Assembly: GCA_963281255.1 (NCBI GenBank)
Contig: OY725499.1
Location: forward strand, 1,744,096-1,808,095
Length of the DNA stretch: 64,000 nt
DNA from: Aphrocallistes beatrix
Taxonomy: Eukaryota > Porifera > Hexactinellida > Sceptrulophora > Aphrocallistidae
Direction: 5' to 3'
The position numbers were made by a program, and so were the translations under genes. The notes under the pieces are model-generated. The model searched no databases, was not told the origin of the DNA, and worked only from the letters and a program-made list of their open reading frames with translations. This document shows, in pieces, positions 22,348 through 34,020 of the stretch. How positions within the stretch are numbered: position 1 is the first letter of the stretch; the number at the start of each line of letters is the position of its first letter.

Positions 22348-22828
22348 CACTAAGCGGACAAAAGTATTTCAACACCTGATTCTTTCCCATACAAATAATA
22401 CTAATCGGATTTTTCTATGAAGGGCAATACGTTCAAATTCAAAGAGATACTAAAAATCTGATTTCAGATTCGAAATCTACACATTCGAATTAGTCATAGT
22501 TGAACATAACTAATAAATTACTCAACTCAATGAACAATCTTATCAGCCTGAGCCACCATAGGTATGTATTTCATTGTCATCATGTGTAGTGGTCAAAATG
22601 GGTGTATGTGGCATAAGGTGGCACTGATTGATAATTACAAAAAGTTAGAACGAATGATCAGTTAGAAAAATTAACCTGTAACTAATTCGAATGCATATTA
22701 TTCGAATCTGGAATCCGATTAGCTGTATCCCATACCGTTTAGAAGTAACCCTCTTCATGAATAGACCCATTTTAGTATTATTTGTATGGGAAAGAATCAA
22801 GTGTTGAAATACTTTTGTCCGCTTAGTG
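22348..22828. mobile_element. Family K Tc1-like foldback MITE
   Basis: 481 bp, ends CACTAAGCGGACAAAAGTAT in inverted orientation, TA on both sides (22346-22347, 22829-22830). The arms are long inverted repeats containing CAACACTTGATTCTTTCCCA-type sequence. The CGGACAAAAGTATTT motif is a typical Tc1 end. Related copies are at 54434, 55138 and 57425. Confidence 0.85.
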
Positions 22829-22945
22829 TACATACATATGCATAGATACACACAAATACGTACATGCATAACAGACACTAACTTTTATTGAATTGTACAA
22901 CGCACTTGAACATATTAATATGGAATCTGCGCTATATAAATGTAT

Positions 22946-22970
22946 ATTATTATTATTATTATTATTTATA
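22946..22970. repeat. (ATT)n microsatellite
   Basis: Eight to nine perfect ATT units. Confidence 0.9.
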
Positions 22971-22984
22971 TGGTATGTTCCAAG

Positions 22985-23220
22985 ATTTATTTTGAGTGGA
23001 GTGGGGTATACCATTAGATGTGCTAGCTAAAAACGAAAATATCTGATATTGAGGCGCTGTATCTCAAAAACTAGACATGAGAATCAATAACAGTCTGGAA
23101 TCCACAAGTATTTCTAAAATGAGACACGTTCCACGCTTAACATAATATATAGCTCTCTTTTTATCATATCCTGTACGCCAAGTCGACAGATTCTTCCGGA
23201 CGGTATCCTTTGAATATTTA
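22985..23220 (+). mobile_element. Family D right-end fragment
   Basis: It resembles 6125-6347 of D1: GATGTGCTAGCTAAAAACGA, TCTCAAAAACTAGACATGAGA, CACGCTTAACAT, and a decayed end CCGGACGGTATCC. Confidence 0.6.
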
Positions 23221-23278
23221 GGCAATTTTTCAGAGCTCAAATGCCCTTACTTTGCCTATATTTCAAATTTATTTTTAA

Positions 23279-23383
23279 CCTAAGACTACCGAAATGTACC
23301 ACAGTGGTACAGCCTTATGGCTTCCTTCCCATTGAAAATGGCTAGAGACATCCGCGATATCGCGAGTTTTCGATAATCTAGGG
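23279..23383. mobile_element. Short piggyBac-like MITE candidate
   Basis: It is bounded by TTAA (23275-23278 and 23384-23387) with ends CCTAAGAC and CTAGGG. The interior includes ACCACAGTGGT and GATATCGCGAG palindromes. It shares CCCATTGAAAATGGCT with 28327-28444, which supports a common family. Confidence 0.4.
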
Positions 23384-23387
23384 TTAA

Positions 23388-24660
23388 AGCCACTTTAACG
23401 CAGATTAACTATTTATAAATTGATGAATTTGTACACAAATAACTGAAGTTTATGCCAAAGCATTTTAATTCAAAATTATCATTTAGTAAGATAATTAAAA
23501 CATTACTTCTAATATTTCAATCAAGTAGAGTAGGGTTAGCCTACAGGGTGATCAAAAGTTCTCCAACAATAGATTTACTTCATTGATTTGAATAAGATAA
23601 TTTTTTAAAATTTAGATCGGGTTAAGTGTCAAGTTCGAAAATAACTATTTTCTCCTGATTATATTATAATATTTATATCTTCCAATATTCAGTTACTAAT
23701 TCATAATACTGAAATTTGACGATTTTTTGTTTTATTTTCCGGTAATTATTAATAAGAACAACAATTGTTGAGATATAGTAAAATACAGACAATTGTGTTG
23801 CAAAATTTGAAAAATAATCCTTATAATTTTCAAGAAAAACGAAATGTCGGGTGTTAGATCCACTTGTGTAACAATAATACATCAGCAAAAATTTTGCAGG
23901 ATCACTTTGTAATATCGAGTCGTATTTGCTCCCAATTTGCTTGGTAATAGGCGAACTTGCAATATGGGAACGAAATTAACATTATAAGCATAGCTGGAAC
24001 TTGTTGGTATGTTGTTAATAGACAATTCTCACTATTAGAGCGATTGCTAATATGCAAATTCCTGCATTATAACCAAAACTATAGAATAATGCTAGTTATT
24101 TGGTTTATTATAAGCATTATGTTTCAGCGATTATTCATTTTAAAATTCGAAATCACCATAGAATATTTGAGTATTTTAAGAATACCATTACTTCCTTCAA
24201 GTTTCAATTCCATATTCTTTTTTTTGTTTGAGTTTTTATTGTGTTTAATTTTGTTATAAATGTATGTAGTATATAGTTATCCCCTTAGAATATTACTCTG
24301 TGAACAGGCATCCTCAAAATACAGTTATCTATCTATATATTTGCGACTGAGCGTCACCCCATAACTACTTTGTAAATTTGAGTTATGATAAAAGCGGTGC
24401 ATGGCATTGTTTCACGAGACATGTAGAAACAGTATTCAAACATATATTTAATCCATAAAAGTAGATATTTTGGAAATTTTAAATAATATTGATTTGCTTC
24501 ACATATATATTATAATTTACTACCCATTGGGGCCAATTCCCTTTAACCACAACAGCTACTGAAAAATGCATCAAAGTCGAAATCTACACACTCGAATTAC
24601 TCACTTTAGAAACTTTATTAATCATTGTTTTAAGGAGTGGCTTGATTTGGCTCGAATGTT
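23388..24660. other. Unassigned AT-rich DNA, 1.27 kb
   Basis: Short frames at 23673-23888 and 23957-24259 encode Phe/Ile/Leu-rich peptides with no family features. I see no exon signals or repeats that I can support. Confidence 0.35.
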
Positions 24661-24901
24661 AGTTCGGAATTTGATCGAAAACTGTTCCGACGTCGGAAAA
24701 TGATCGAAAATGCTTTTAGACTAAATTTTACTGTAAAATGAAGAAATAGGAATTTGATCGAAATGTTTTACGATGTCGGAAAATGATCGAAAGCTATTCT
24801 TATGCATGTCAAACTTAAAATTCTTGATATATACGACTGTGCTTCATTCCATTGAAAAATGCCTGATATCCTTGATTTTTGAAGCAATTTCATGGTCTTC
24901 C

Positions 24902-26935
24902 CATAGCATTCTAATACACTTAGGCACTGGCACTGCATGTACCATGGATGGGTTAATGCCGTTCAATGTAGATTTTGGAAAATTTTGTTTGCATCAATTA
25001 TATCATTCTAATATGAAACAATAGTAGGATCGGAATATGTTATTGACTATGTTAACGCAGTATTACCCAATCTAATCGCCTAGACTAAATTTTGAGCATA
25101 TAATAGATGTTTATTGACAATTCTAAGGTAAATTACAATCAAATCAGCAGTTCAACAATCAGAATAACAACATTAAAACACCAACAAAAGCAGTACACAT
25201 CTAGTATCTTCAATTGTAATGAGTAATGAGGTCAAGTACAGAATGACATCTAGTGTCGTTAATGATGTAATGAGGTTACAATACATCGTACATCTAGTAT
25301 GTTGAATGAGGCGAGTACACATCTACGTCGTATCTTTAGTGAAGATATGTACACATGAGGATATAGTACACGTAGGCACATCTAGCATAAAATCTTGATT
25401 GCACTGAGGTAAATTGTGTATGAATTAAGTGAGGGTCTTTTGAATATCATCAGGTCAGCTATAAGAGATAAGTACGAATTAGATACTAATTTTTTTAAGC
25501 TATGTATTATCAGACTTCGCGACTAATGCATTAAAATTGTTAACTCTCCTTGATAGAATACAATTTGAAACAGTCATTACTAATTTATGTAAAATATTCA
25601 ATCGCCATACTTTACAATCACATAATTCTCTCAATTTTCCAATATGTTCCTCTTCAATTATTGACATACTTATTCGCACTAACAAACTGCGGGATGGGCC
25701 AGCATAAAAGTTTTACATAGAATTTCTGAGGTATCTTCATAAAAGTCTCGTAAATAATACTCACACAATCAATAACGGTAAGTGATGGAACATAAGTGAA
25801 CTTCTATCTAATAAATCAACAAGTATATATTGAGAACCAACATCATTTAAATTTTCCATTTGTTTATCAGTTGTTAAGAAATTGTAACAATTGGTGCATT
25901 TATTAGTTTTTATCATGTACGAAAACACGGCATACCCAGCAGCATAAGTAAGGGGAATGCCTAATTTACGGGACGGGATGCCGTCCCGTCCCGTAAATTA
26001 GGCATGCCCATAAGTAAGGCATTCAAGTTGTGAAGGACTTATCAGAATATCGGGAATAAACTGTAATGTTACCAAGAAAAATTGTAGTTGATCAGAATTT
26101 GAGTCTTGATCACTAACATTTTCGACAAACGTAACGTATAAGAATATCATAGCGTAATGAAATGATGTAATCAAGCCAGTAAATTTGTAATTTATTTTAG
26201 ATCAGTGCTGTCTATTTCGGGTGTGTGGTATTTAGAATTCTTACAATTCAATTCAATCTAGGATATATACCGTATTTCCCTGAATAAGCGCCGGGGCTCG
26301 AATAAGCGTCGGACGCCGGGGCATTTTGGTTCTCTGAACATCATATCAAACTAGTATTCTCAGTAGTGGCATAGATACAAGTGCTTTTTGAAACATTACA
26401 TTATCTTTTTTTAATAGAACAAACATTCTCAGTTGTGGCAAAAATAAAAGTGCCAGTCAATGTAGTAAACAAAAAAAAGAGCGCCCGGGTCAAAATAGCG
26501 AATGAAAAAAATAAGAAATTGAATGAATTAACTAACCAGTAGTTTGGCATTTCTCTCATAATCCTCTTTCGCTCTAGGTTTAGTCCTAAACCACCTCTCA
26601 CACATCTCTTTATCATTGGGGAATGAAAAGGTTGGCGAACGATGCTCTTGGCTCTTGTAATTAGAATCACATCCTGGCAACACACAAGTAATCTTCTTTT
26701 CAGTAATAAATGAGTATTCAAGTAATAAGTCAACAATTATAATTGATTGAATAAAAGAAAAAAGTTAGTAAACAAATATGCATAGTGTAATGTATTTATA
26801 CCATACAGTATCCTAGTGCAAAATTTGGCGCCTAAATCTAGCCAATCAAATTAGAGTATTCAGTACGGCATTAACATATCCATGGTAACCCAAATTCAAG
26901 GCAGTGCCAGTGCCTTAGTGTATTAGAATGCTATG
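24902..26935. mobile_element. Family H element H2, 2.0 kb
   Basis: The ends are CATAGCATTCTAATACACTT and its inverted counterpart ending TAGAATGCTATG. Arms are about 60-70 bp and share GGCACTGGCACTGC and CCATGGAT. The flanks GTCTTCCC and GTCTTTCT match at 6 of 8 positions, a possible eroded duplication. The interior holds a hairpin (25957-26005) and, at 26276-26330, an AATAAGCGCCGGGGC motif common in animal DNA repeats. A 111-codon minus frame (26401-26736) contains a basic RKRIMREMPNYW stretch that I cannot assign. No transposase recognised. Confidence 0.65.
25957..26005. repeat. Perfect 22-bp-arm hairpin flanked by 11-bp direct repeats
   Basis: The arms GCCTAATTTACGGGACGGGA and its complement, plus two further pairs outside, surround a 5-nt loop. 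CATAAGTAAGG occurs directly before (25943-25953) and after (26009-26019) in the same orientation. Confidence 0.9.
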
Positions 26936-27010
26936 GTCTTTCTATTTCTTCATTTATCATTTTCGATCATTTTCCGATATCTGAGAACTTTTCAACCAAA
27001 TTCTGTTCCC

Positions 27011-27715
27011 CCAAAAGGTAATTATCATTGCTTATGCCACCTTGATACACTTGTTTCCATTATATATAATGGTCGTGGCAAATGGCTAAAGTGACAGAGG
27101 TGCTATTAATTATAATTTGGAAAAGATTAATAATTTGGAAGCTTGTAAAGTCAGTAGTTTTGGTCATAAACAAGGGATTATCTTAGAGCGAGAGACGCTC
27201 CTTTAGGCATATTACTTTAAACCCGAACGTGCCTTGGAGCGTGAAAATTTAGAATATTACCCCATTTACCATATATTATTATGATATTTATATTGTTTTG
27301 AAGCCATAATTTTGATTAACCAATTTAGGTTAACCTTACCCACGACCTTTACCAAATCTCCATCCTGAACCCCAATAGTTTGGTTTGAATTGGATTAAAT
27401 GTATAGTTTATTATATAATCTAAAGTTTTCTGAAAGTTTGATTGAGATTAAACAGTGTTTGCCCCGGTTTTTGTCCGACACAATGCCTGTCATAACCATT
27501 AACAAGATGGAGGGAAATTTCTTTCAAATTTTCAAAAAGTGAGGTTAGTTTGAAAATTGTAGTAGAATTAATCCTGACCAGAAGTTGAGAACTACTAGTT
27601 TTCATGTTAGTAATGATCCTTGTTTGTTACGATCCTTACGTTAGTTACGATCCTATATGGATTCAGCATTCAAGTCACTTTTGTGGAAAAAAAATGGTGA
27701 CATTGAATTAAGTCG
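27011..27715. other. Unassigned DNA, 0.7 kb
   Basis: No supported gene. A 61-codon minus frame (27420-27605) has no recognisable features. Confidence 0.35.
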
Positions 27716-27838
27716 AATTTTGATGTTGTCGATATATTGAAAATAGCATGTCGATAGATAGAAATTGCATGTCGATAAATCGAATTTCATTTTAGATATT
27801 ATATAGTCGATAGATCGAATTTATCGTTGCATACATTC
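27716..27838. repeat. TCGATA-rich short repeat cluster
   Basis: Several near-repeats of GCATGTCGATARAT and TCGATAGATCGAATTT lie within about 120 bp. The first and last share TCGAATTT in the same orientation. Probably a degraded small repeat. Confidence 0.45.
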
Positions 27839-27844
27839 CTAGTA

Positions 27845-28203
27845 CAAGCGCGATCCCTTGCTGGCGGCCAATTTGTGCCGACCAGAGTCGCGTTTTGAGC
27901 GCTAGGAACACATTGATTAAATAAATGGTAGATAACATCTCAAAATACGTCTGTCTTACTGTTTTAATCGATATCACTCGAAAATCGGCAAATTTTCCAA
28001 TTTTTCAACTTTTCAATTTCAAGTTATTGTGGAAAATCTGAATTATCTAATTATAAAAAGGTGACAATGACGTCATAATTCCATGATGAGTCGACATTTT
28101 CTTCTGAGGTCAGGAGTTATTGGAGCCATAGCCAAAAGATTCTCACATGCCAAAAATCAGCTTCCTGTGTCTGGCAGTTTCTTCATTTTATTCGATATAT
28201 TTC
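27845..28203 (-). mobile_element. Family A copy, 5' truncated
   Basis: The 3' end CAAGCGCG begins after an A (27844). GC-rich region, core (AATCGATATCACTCGAAAAT, CAATGACGTCATAATTCCAT) and CAGTTTCTTCA are present. The TA tract and 5' terminus are lost. Confidence 0.75.
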
Positions 28204-28326
28204 TATATATTTGTCCGGGTTTGGCTTATTTTTGTAAAATCCTTGCTTCTGATATTAAAATAAAGTTAATAAACTTATTTTTTTGAAATTAGGACTGGTA
28301 TTATCTCAGCTATTGATACATTTTAA

Positions 28327-28444
28327 CCCTTGAAAGCACTTGGGATTTTTCTATTTATAGTAGTAACCCCAAACTTGTATGGCTTCCCCATTGAAAATGG
28401 CTTAAACCGGAAATGACGCAACACATTCCTGTGGCAAGCGTGGG
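28327..28444. mobile_element. Short piggyBac-like MITE
   Basis: It is bounded by TTAA (28323-28326, 28445-28448) with ends CCCTTGAAAGCACTTGGG and, complemented, CCCACGCTTGCCACAGG. CCC-start and TTAA duplication fit piggyBac. Similar internal sequence occurs at 23279 and about 34660-34770. Confidence 0.5.
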
Positions 28445-28448
28445 TTAA

Positions 28449-28984
28449 TTAAAGACCTAAAATCTTCCAAGATATTTGTGAAAACAATTGGGACTGGCCT
28501 TCATAGTTAAAATTATTAATGCTCCCAATGTTTTCACCAATATCTCGCAACCGGTAGATTTTAGGACTATAAAATGTATTATTAGCTGATTTAAAACCAC
28601 CTCCAAATATCACAAAAATAAATTTACTAGTTTATTTTGTTTCAGAAGTACGGCTTTTTCACCTTTTATACTCAACCTGGAAATATCCCATTATAAAGCA
28701 GCACGAGTGGAAGGCTACTTTGCGCGCGACCACTAAACCATCTCCAAATTGCTTGAAAATTTTATGGTGAATACTTGTGATCAAGGTAAACTATTTGAAG
28801 AGTGTGCATTAAGTCAGTTGTACCCCTTGTCAATATGAGGTTTCACGTACCACTCTCAATGGTGTTGAACATAGTCATTGATAATAATGCTACGATTATC
28901 CTAAAAAATAAACAAACAATAACTACTAATTTCATTTAGGTCCTAGTAAACATTTATGACAAGTTTGACTTCTCTATATTTCGT
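28449..28984. other. Unassigned DNA, 0.5 kb
   Basis: Contains a slightly GC-rich patch near 28690-28740 and no supported gene. Confidence 0.35.
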
Positions 28985-29640
28985 GAGAAGACTGCTGCTG
29001 CTTGATAGTGATAAATAATTCGATTCGAAGTGAAGTCATTGATAGTGTCACTCGCATGTCATGCTCAACATTTAACTTGTTCCTCTCATTAGCCTTCATT
29101 GTTATAAGCACAGAAAATCCCGACTCAGCGAGGTAGTTTGTGACGAAAGGAACTTGATCTTGATATGGCCGCTTTGTTAAAGCAGGAAATAACTCTCCAA
29201 TCTTGCACCATAATTGTTTAGTTGCATTGAGTCAAATCGGCACTGAGTTTCTTATTATTGTGCAAATCAAGATGTTCGTCATTTGCAAGGTCTTATCACT
29301 AAATTGTTCGAGTGAGACTGTGAAGGGACACCTTACCCAGGTTTCCAGCCGTGAATGACATGTCACAAAATAGCCGTCAATTTAACTCTCAGAATTTCCA
29401 GATGTATAATAATATCCGGCGAACTTCAGAAATAATTTCATCAGAGCAGAAAATTGGCAAAGATACCAGAATTTACTCTGCGTCCCAAAGAATCTCTTTT
29501 CTTCAGCCTCCAAGATTGTCACTCCTCTTCCTTAGAGTTAGATGTTCAATTAATTCAGTATTCCAAACAGATCTGCAAAAGATATGCCAGAGATACCACG
29601 AAGTTTGAGTCCTCAAAATGCTGAAGGAAATTTGAATCTT
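28985..29640 (-). pseudogene. hAT-family (ZBED5/SCAND3-like) transposase C-terminal relic
   Basis: Translated on the minus strand, the last segment reads FVTNYLAESGFSVLITMKAN, then ERNKLNVEHDMRVTLSM, and ends with a QQQSSH motif. This is the hAT dimerisation-domain signature as found in ZBED5-like proteins (typical pattern YLCE-x-GFSA, RNRLD-E-DLRVALS). Upstream sequence continues the protein in broken pieces (LTLRKRSDNLGG, ISEVRRILLYIW) with many stops. It lies between MITEs, and no terminal repeats were identified. Confidence 0.65.
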
Positions 29641-29743
29641 TTTCACGCAAGAATGTCTTAATTAAATCTCGAATTTCGAAAACCCTAGACAGAACCTTAC
29701 CTCTGGATTTAATACTATTAACGAATTCCAAACCATTTTGGAT

Positions 29744-30410
29744 TATAATGTCTTGATTTTTTTATATAGAGTTTCAAAGTCTGATTTACCGTTTTTCGCT
29801 GACTTTATAATTAAGTCCCCCGCCCTCCTTATAGTAAAGTATTGAACAAACCGTAGAATCAAATCGTTCAGAAATTGAAATATAGATGGTATACCATATT
29901 AGGTACTATAAAATACCACAAAAAAATAGACAAAAATTTATATGGATTTGAAAAAGAAGACCAAAATCTCAAAAAAACGCCCATTTTTTCTCTGCCTCAG
30001 CAATAAAATTTCTGATTAATATAAATACATTAATGTTCTGGTCTTTCCTATATGCAGAATGAGAAGGAACAACTGTAGAAAATTTAAGTGTTCAATCTCA
30101 AAGACAATTTTGCCATGTTTATCTTAAAAAAGGTCAATTTTGAAAATTAAAGTCCCGATATGGGGATTTTAAAGTCAAATATTTAAAAAACGTAGAATGA
30201 GCCATTAAAGGGTTAATAAAAGCATTTACAAAAACATATTTGCATTTAGACTAATGGATTCAAAATTTTCGAACCAATTTTGGAAAAAAATATCAAAGTA
30301 CGCTGAAAATCCACAAATTTCCTTGAGGTTACCTAATCCCGAATATTTTCAGGTAGTTGTGAATAAAATAACTCATTACTACAACTACAAAGTAAAATGT
30401 ATCAAATTAT
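29744..30410 (-). mobile_element. Family D fragment, inverted
   Basis: It matches the complement of about 5550-6200 of D1: AAAAGCATTTACAAAAACAT, AAAATCCACAAATTTCCTTG, CCCGAATATTTTCAGGTAGTTGTG. Both ends are truncated, and the right side abuts a family A copy. Confidence 0.65.
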
Positions 30411-30416
30411 AACAAA

Positions 30417-30822
30417 CAAGTGCGCTCCACGTGCTTGCGCTGTGCAGCTAGCTGACACTTTGTGTCCGCATGAGGAGCCCTTTGTGCACCTAGGCTTACA
30501 TTGATTAATTATAAGGTAGATAACATCTCTAAACAAGTCAGTCTTAATGTTATAATCAATATCACTAAAAAATCATAAAATTTGTCAATTTTTGATGCGT
30601 AATGATGACGTCATAACAGTGTGATGAATCATCATTTTTTGATGATAGTTGTATCATATATGTGATAAATTTCAGCCTACTATCACTTAAAATGAATGAG
30701 AGAGCTATAGTCGAAAAACTGGACTTTCTAATTATAAAAAAGGTGACAATGACGTAATATTCCATGATGAGTCGAGATTTTGTCTGAGGTCAGAACTTAG
30801 TGCTGCCATAGCCAAAATGCTG
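30417..30822 (-). mobile_element. Family A copy, 5' truncated
   Basis: The 3' end CAAGTGCGC follows an A (30416). Decayed GC hairpins are followed by the core with TGATGACGTCATAACAG. It ends near CCATAGCCAAAATG. Confidence 0.75.
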
Positions 30823-30855
30823 GCGTTTTTACGCTAAATGCTGACGTTTTTTAAC

Positions 30856-31309
30856 TGTAACATCTCGTCTTGACTATTGCAACATATTTTGTTCTCTCTC
30901 GTTGAACGGTCTCGATTCCAGCCTTTCATAAAAGTGCAGCCATGCTTATTCACAACATATCAAGAAGCACTCCATCCTCTCCTCTTCTTATATATACACT
31001 GGCTACCAGTGAAACATCACATCACTTTCAAAATTATCCTCATCACTTATAAAGCTGTCTATCCCCTTGCTCCTCTATACATCATCCAGGTTATCAATGT
31101 AAATGCCCAGCCATAACTTAATTATGAATGCCATCTTCCTCGAACATATTCGCCCATTAAATCTTCAAAAACTCTCGTTGGTCGCTCTTTTTCTTTTGCT
31201 GCTCTTGCTGAATGGGATGATCTGTTTGTCTACAGCCGGAAATCTCAATTCATCAATTACTATCTTTGAAAGTCTCTTGGAAACTCATCTTTTTCGATTG
31301 GCGTTGTAA
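30856..31309 (+). pseudogene. LINE 3'-end fragment (reverse transcriptase C-terminus)
   Basis: It is homologous to 21590-22030 of the main LINE: TSRLDYCN, then IHWLPVKHHITFKIILITYK and a decayed GRSFSFAALAEWD-like segment. It is 5' truncated, as is usual for LINE copies, and frameshifted. Subfamily identity with the 18.9-kb copy is likely. Confidence 0.8.
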
Positions 31310-31733
31310 ACAAAATTATACAAATAATTTATCACATAGATTCCTTAACCGATTTGATGTTTTAACCGTATTGGCAAGCCGTAGATATGCAAATTAGCAT
31401 GTAGGTGTTAAATGATGTGTCTACGATTGAGTTCGAAGATCTAACCAAAATTTTGACGCCTCTGCAAAAATGGAAAATAATTTTATACCTATTTTCAATA
31501 CAATATATATGACCGCTCTCACAATAGAAATCATTGTACGACACTACAATAGACTGTCATTGTTATTAATACTTCAATGCCATAAACATTGGCGCCGAAC
31601 CCGGGGGGGCTCGAGCCCCGCTTGGATTTGAAGATGGCCCATAGACAAAACAAAGGGCTGAACCCCCCTAGAACCACAAATGGCCAATAGATATCGAACA
31701 GTTCGGCGCCCCTGTCCATAATTTATATCTTAA
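31310..31733. other. Unassigned DNA
   Basis: It contains a GC-rich palindromic patch near 31595-31625 (CCCGGGGGGGCTCGAGCCCC) and no supported gene. Confidence 0.4.
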
Positions 31734-32295
31734 CAAGCGCGCTTCGCTTGCTTGTGCTGCGCGGCTGGCGGACACTTTGTGTCCGCCGGAGGCTCCCTTC
31801 GGTCGCCTGAGGTCACATTGGTTAATTATAATGGAGATAGCATCTATAAATATGTCCATCTTAGGGTTAAAATCGATATCACTGAAAAAATCACCAAATT
31901 TGTCAATTTTAAAATTTTTGATGTGTAATGATGACGTCATAACAGAGTGATGAGTCATCATTTTTTGATGATAGTTGCATCATATTTGAGATATGTTAGT
32001 ATACAAATTCTATTTAAATTTCAGCCTTCTATCTCCTATAATCGCTGAGTTATACTCGGATAACTGTGTTGCTTAACTTTTAAAAATGTGACAATGACGT
32101 CATAATTCCATGATGAGTCGACATTTCACTCTGAGCTCAGAACTTACTGGAGCCATATCCAAAAGACTCCCACATGCCAAAAATTAGCTTTCTATGACCG
32201 GCAGTTTCTTCAATCAATTCGTTACAGAGATATATATATATATATATATAGTAGATAGATATATATACACATTAATCGAGTTTTAATAGTAAGGA
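31734..32295 (-). mobile_element. Family A element, full length
   Basis: 562 bp with both ends: 3' CAAGCGCGCTTCGCTTGCTT after A (31733), and 5' terminus AATCGAGTTTTAATAGTAAGGA-type ending at 32295 before T. The TA tract is at 32231-32280. A good reference copy. Confidence 0.9.
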
Positions 32296-32393
32296 TTTTA
32301 GTATAGTATATAACAATAAAAAACGTTATGTGCATATTTCCACACCTTTATATACATATTTACACACCACTTGAAAAATTTTTGGAATATGTT

Positions 32394-33525
32394 CGAGACT
32401 AGCTTCCAACGGTTGAGTTTTTAAAGGTTTAGAGTTGGAATATCATATTTTCGAATCTACCAGGTAGGATAATAAGTTTTGAGACTCATATATATGCATA
32501 CAACCTTTAATACTTCTTATATTGATAGAACTATTAGTATATTAGTTCCCTTCAAAATATCTAGTTGTTTGCTTCGGAATTGTGTCACTTGTGAGTATTT
32601 ATTTACTGGATATTTGATACTTATCGGGCAGTAATCAAATTCTTAACGATGGAAGGGAACTCTCCCACGAAGATTCATGAAAGGATGGAATTCGTTTATA
32701 AAGACAAATCTAAAGCAATTGTTGCAAGATGGTCTGCAGAATTTAAGCATGGGAGGATCATTTGAATACGTTCCGAGGACCGGGGCCCCATGTTTCTCTG
32801 TTAATGCACAAACGATACAATTAATGGAGGACATCGTGATGGATAAGCGAACAATCTCTCAGCGTGAGATTGCCGATATATTAGGTATTTCAAAGGGAGT
32901 AATAAAGAATTCTCCATCAGCATCTCAACATGAGCAGGGTTTTAACCAAATGGGTTCCAATAATTTTGACTCTTCAAATGACATGAAATCGTCTCGATTG
33001 CTCAAAGGAGCCCTTACATTTGTCCTCAGAAATTTCCAACTTTTTTGACTAAATTGTCATTGGCGATGAATCATTTTGATCCTTTATGATCCAAGATCTA
33101 ATTTAGAAACCAAACAGTGGAAACATGCGGAGTTTCCAACGCCAAAGCGACCCCGTGCAAGGTCAGCAAAAGACATCTGCGGGAAGAATTTTTAGAGACG
33201 ATTTAGAGAGGCAGTTGAAGAATGGTTTGAGTGCAAAGCTTCAACTTTTGGTAAAATGGAATTTTGAGTCTCTGTGATCGATGGTCTGGTGTGATTCATG
33301 TTTAGGGAAAATATATTGAATAACACGAATTATATTGTTTATAATAATAATTATGTTGTCAGGTCTTAAAATTTATTGTCCAAGCTGATATCTGATGAAC
33401 TATTGTTTACAATAGTTAGAATAAAGTAAACAGATATTCCAAATATAGGCTCGAGATTAGCTTCCAACGGTTGATATTGGCTTTGGGGGTGTAGTTTCAA
33501 ATATCGTATTTTCGATTATATATTG
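32394..33525 (+). repeat. Direct repeats of about 75 bp flanking a mariner relic
   Basis: CTTCCAACGGTTGA with downstream ATCATATTTTCGA occurs at 32394-32460 and, diverged, at 33451-33510 in the same orientation. The mariner relic lies between. Confidence 0.5.
32649..33276 (+). pseudogene. Mariner transposase relic with internal deletion
   Basis: It begins MEGNSPTKIHERMEFVYKDK and continues in pieces: KAIVARWSAEFKHGR, VPRTGAP, VEDIVM-like MEDIVMDKRTISQREIADIL, GISKGVI. A first-Asp block (VIGDES) and LETKQWKHAE-like sequence near 33110 follow. The segment with the second and third Asp is missing and the sequence jumps to the C-terminus (AVEEWFECKASTFGKMEF). Several frameshifts and stops. This is a different mariner lineage from the 15.3-kb copy. 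Confidence 0.8.
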
Positions 33526-34020
33526 ATTATTTTGTGTTTACAATAAATTCATAAAGTGAATAAATTTAAAATGGAATAATTAAAATGAAAAATATTTAGC
33601 ACCCATAGAAGATTCTGAATTTGATTGCATTCTCAAGAGCCTGCAGGGCGACTCTGTGAACACTAAGTACTCGCTAGCTGCGCTATTCAAGTGCCGATAT
33701 TAAATTTTAAAATTAAATACAAATACAAATACGTGTTTAAAACCCAAGCCTGGCTAACTGATCTGTAGATTTCAAAAGAGGATTGATTTTACCTTAAATT
33801 AATTAACAACTGATGTAATATAAAAAATGAAAAATATACGTAGGTACATAAAATCGATAGTTGCATCACAATAATCATTTCATTATGACGAACTTGTTAC
33901 TGATCAAAATTCGAAAAACTAATAGAAAATACATACTACATTTTTCCAAATAAATGTTGAAGTTTTTAGTTGGCATTAACATGTTCTACGCCCAATGTAG
34001 TAAAATATAGTAATGAGCAA
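33526..34020. other. Unassigned DNA, 0.5 kb
   Basis: AT-rich, no supported feature. A small GC patch near 33640 resembles part of family A's GC-rich end (GCAGGGCGACTCTGTG). Confidence 0.35.

Larger units (their letters stand above)
24663..27010. repeat. Outer inverted repeat around family H2
   Basis: GAATTTGATCGAAAACTG with GTCGGAAAATGATCGAAAAT (24670-24740, partly repeated to 24795) recurs inverted at about 26945-27005 (ATTTTCGATCATTTTCCGAT). It frames the H2 element, so H2 may lie inside, or be part of, a larger foldback. Confidence 0.5.
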
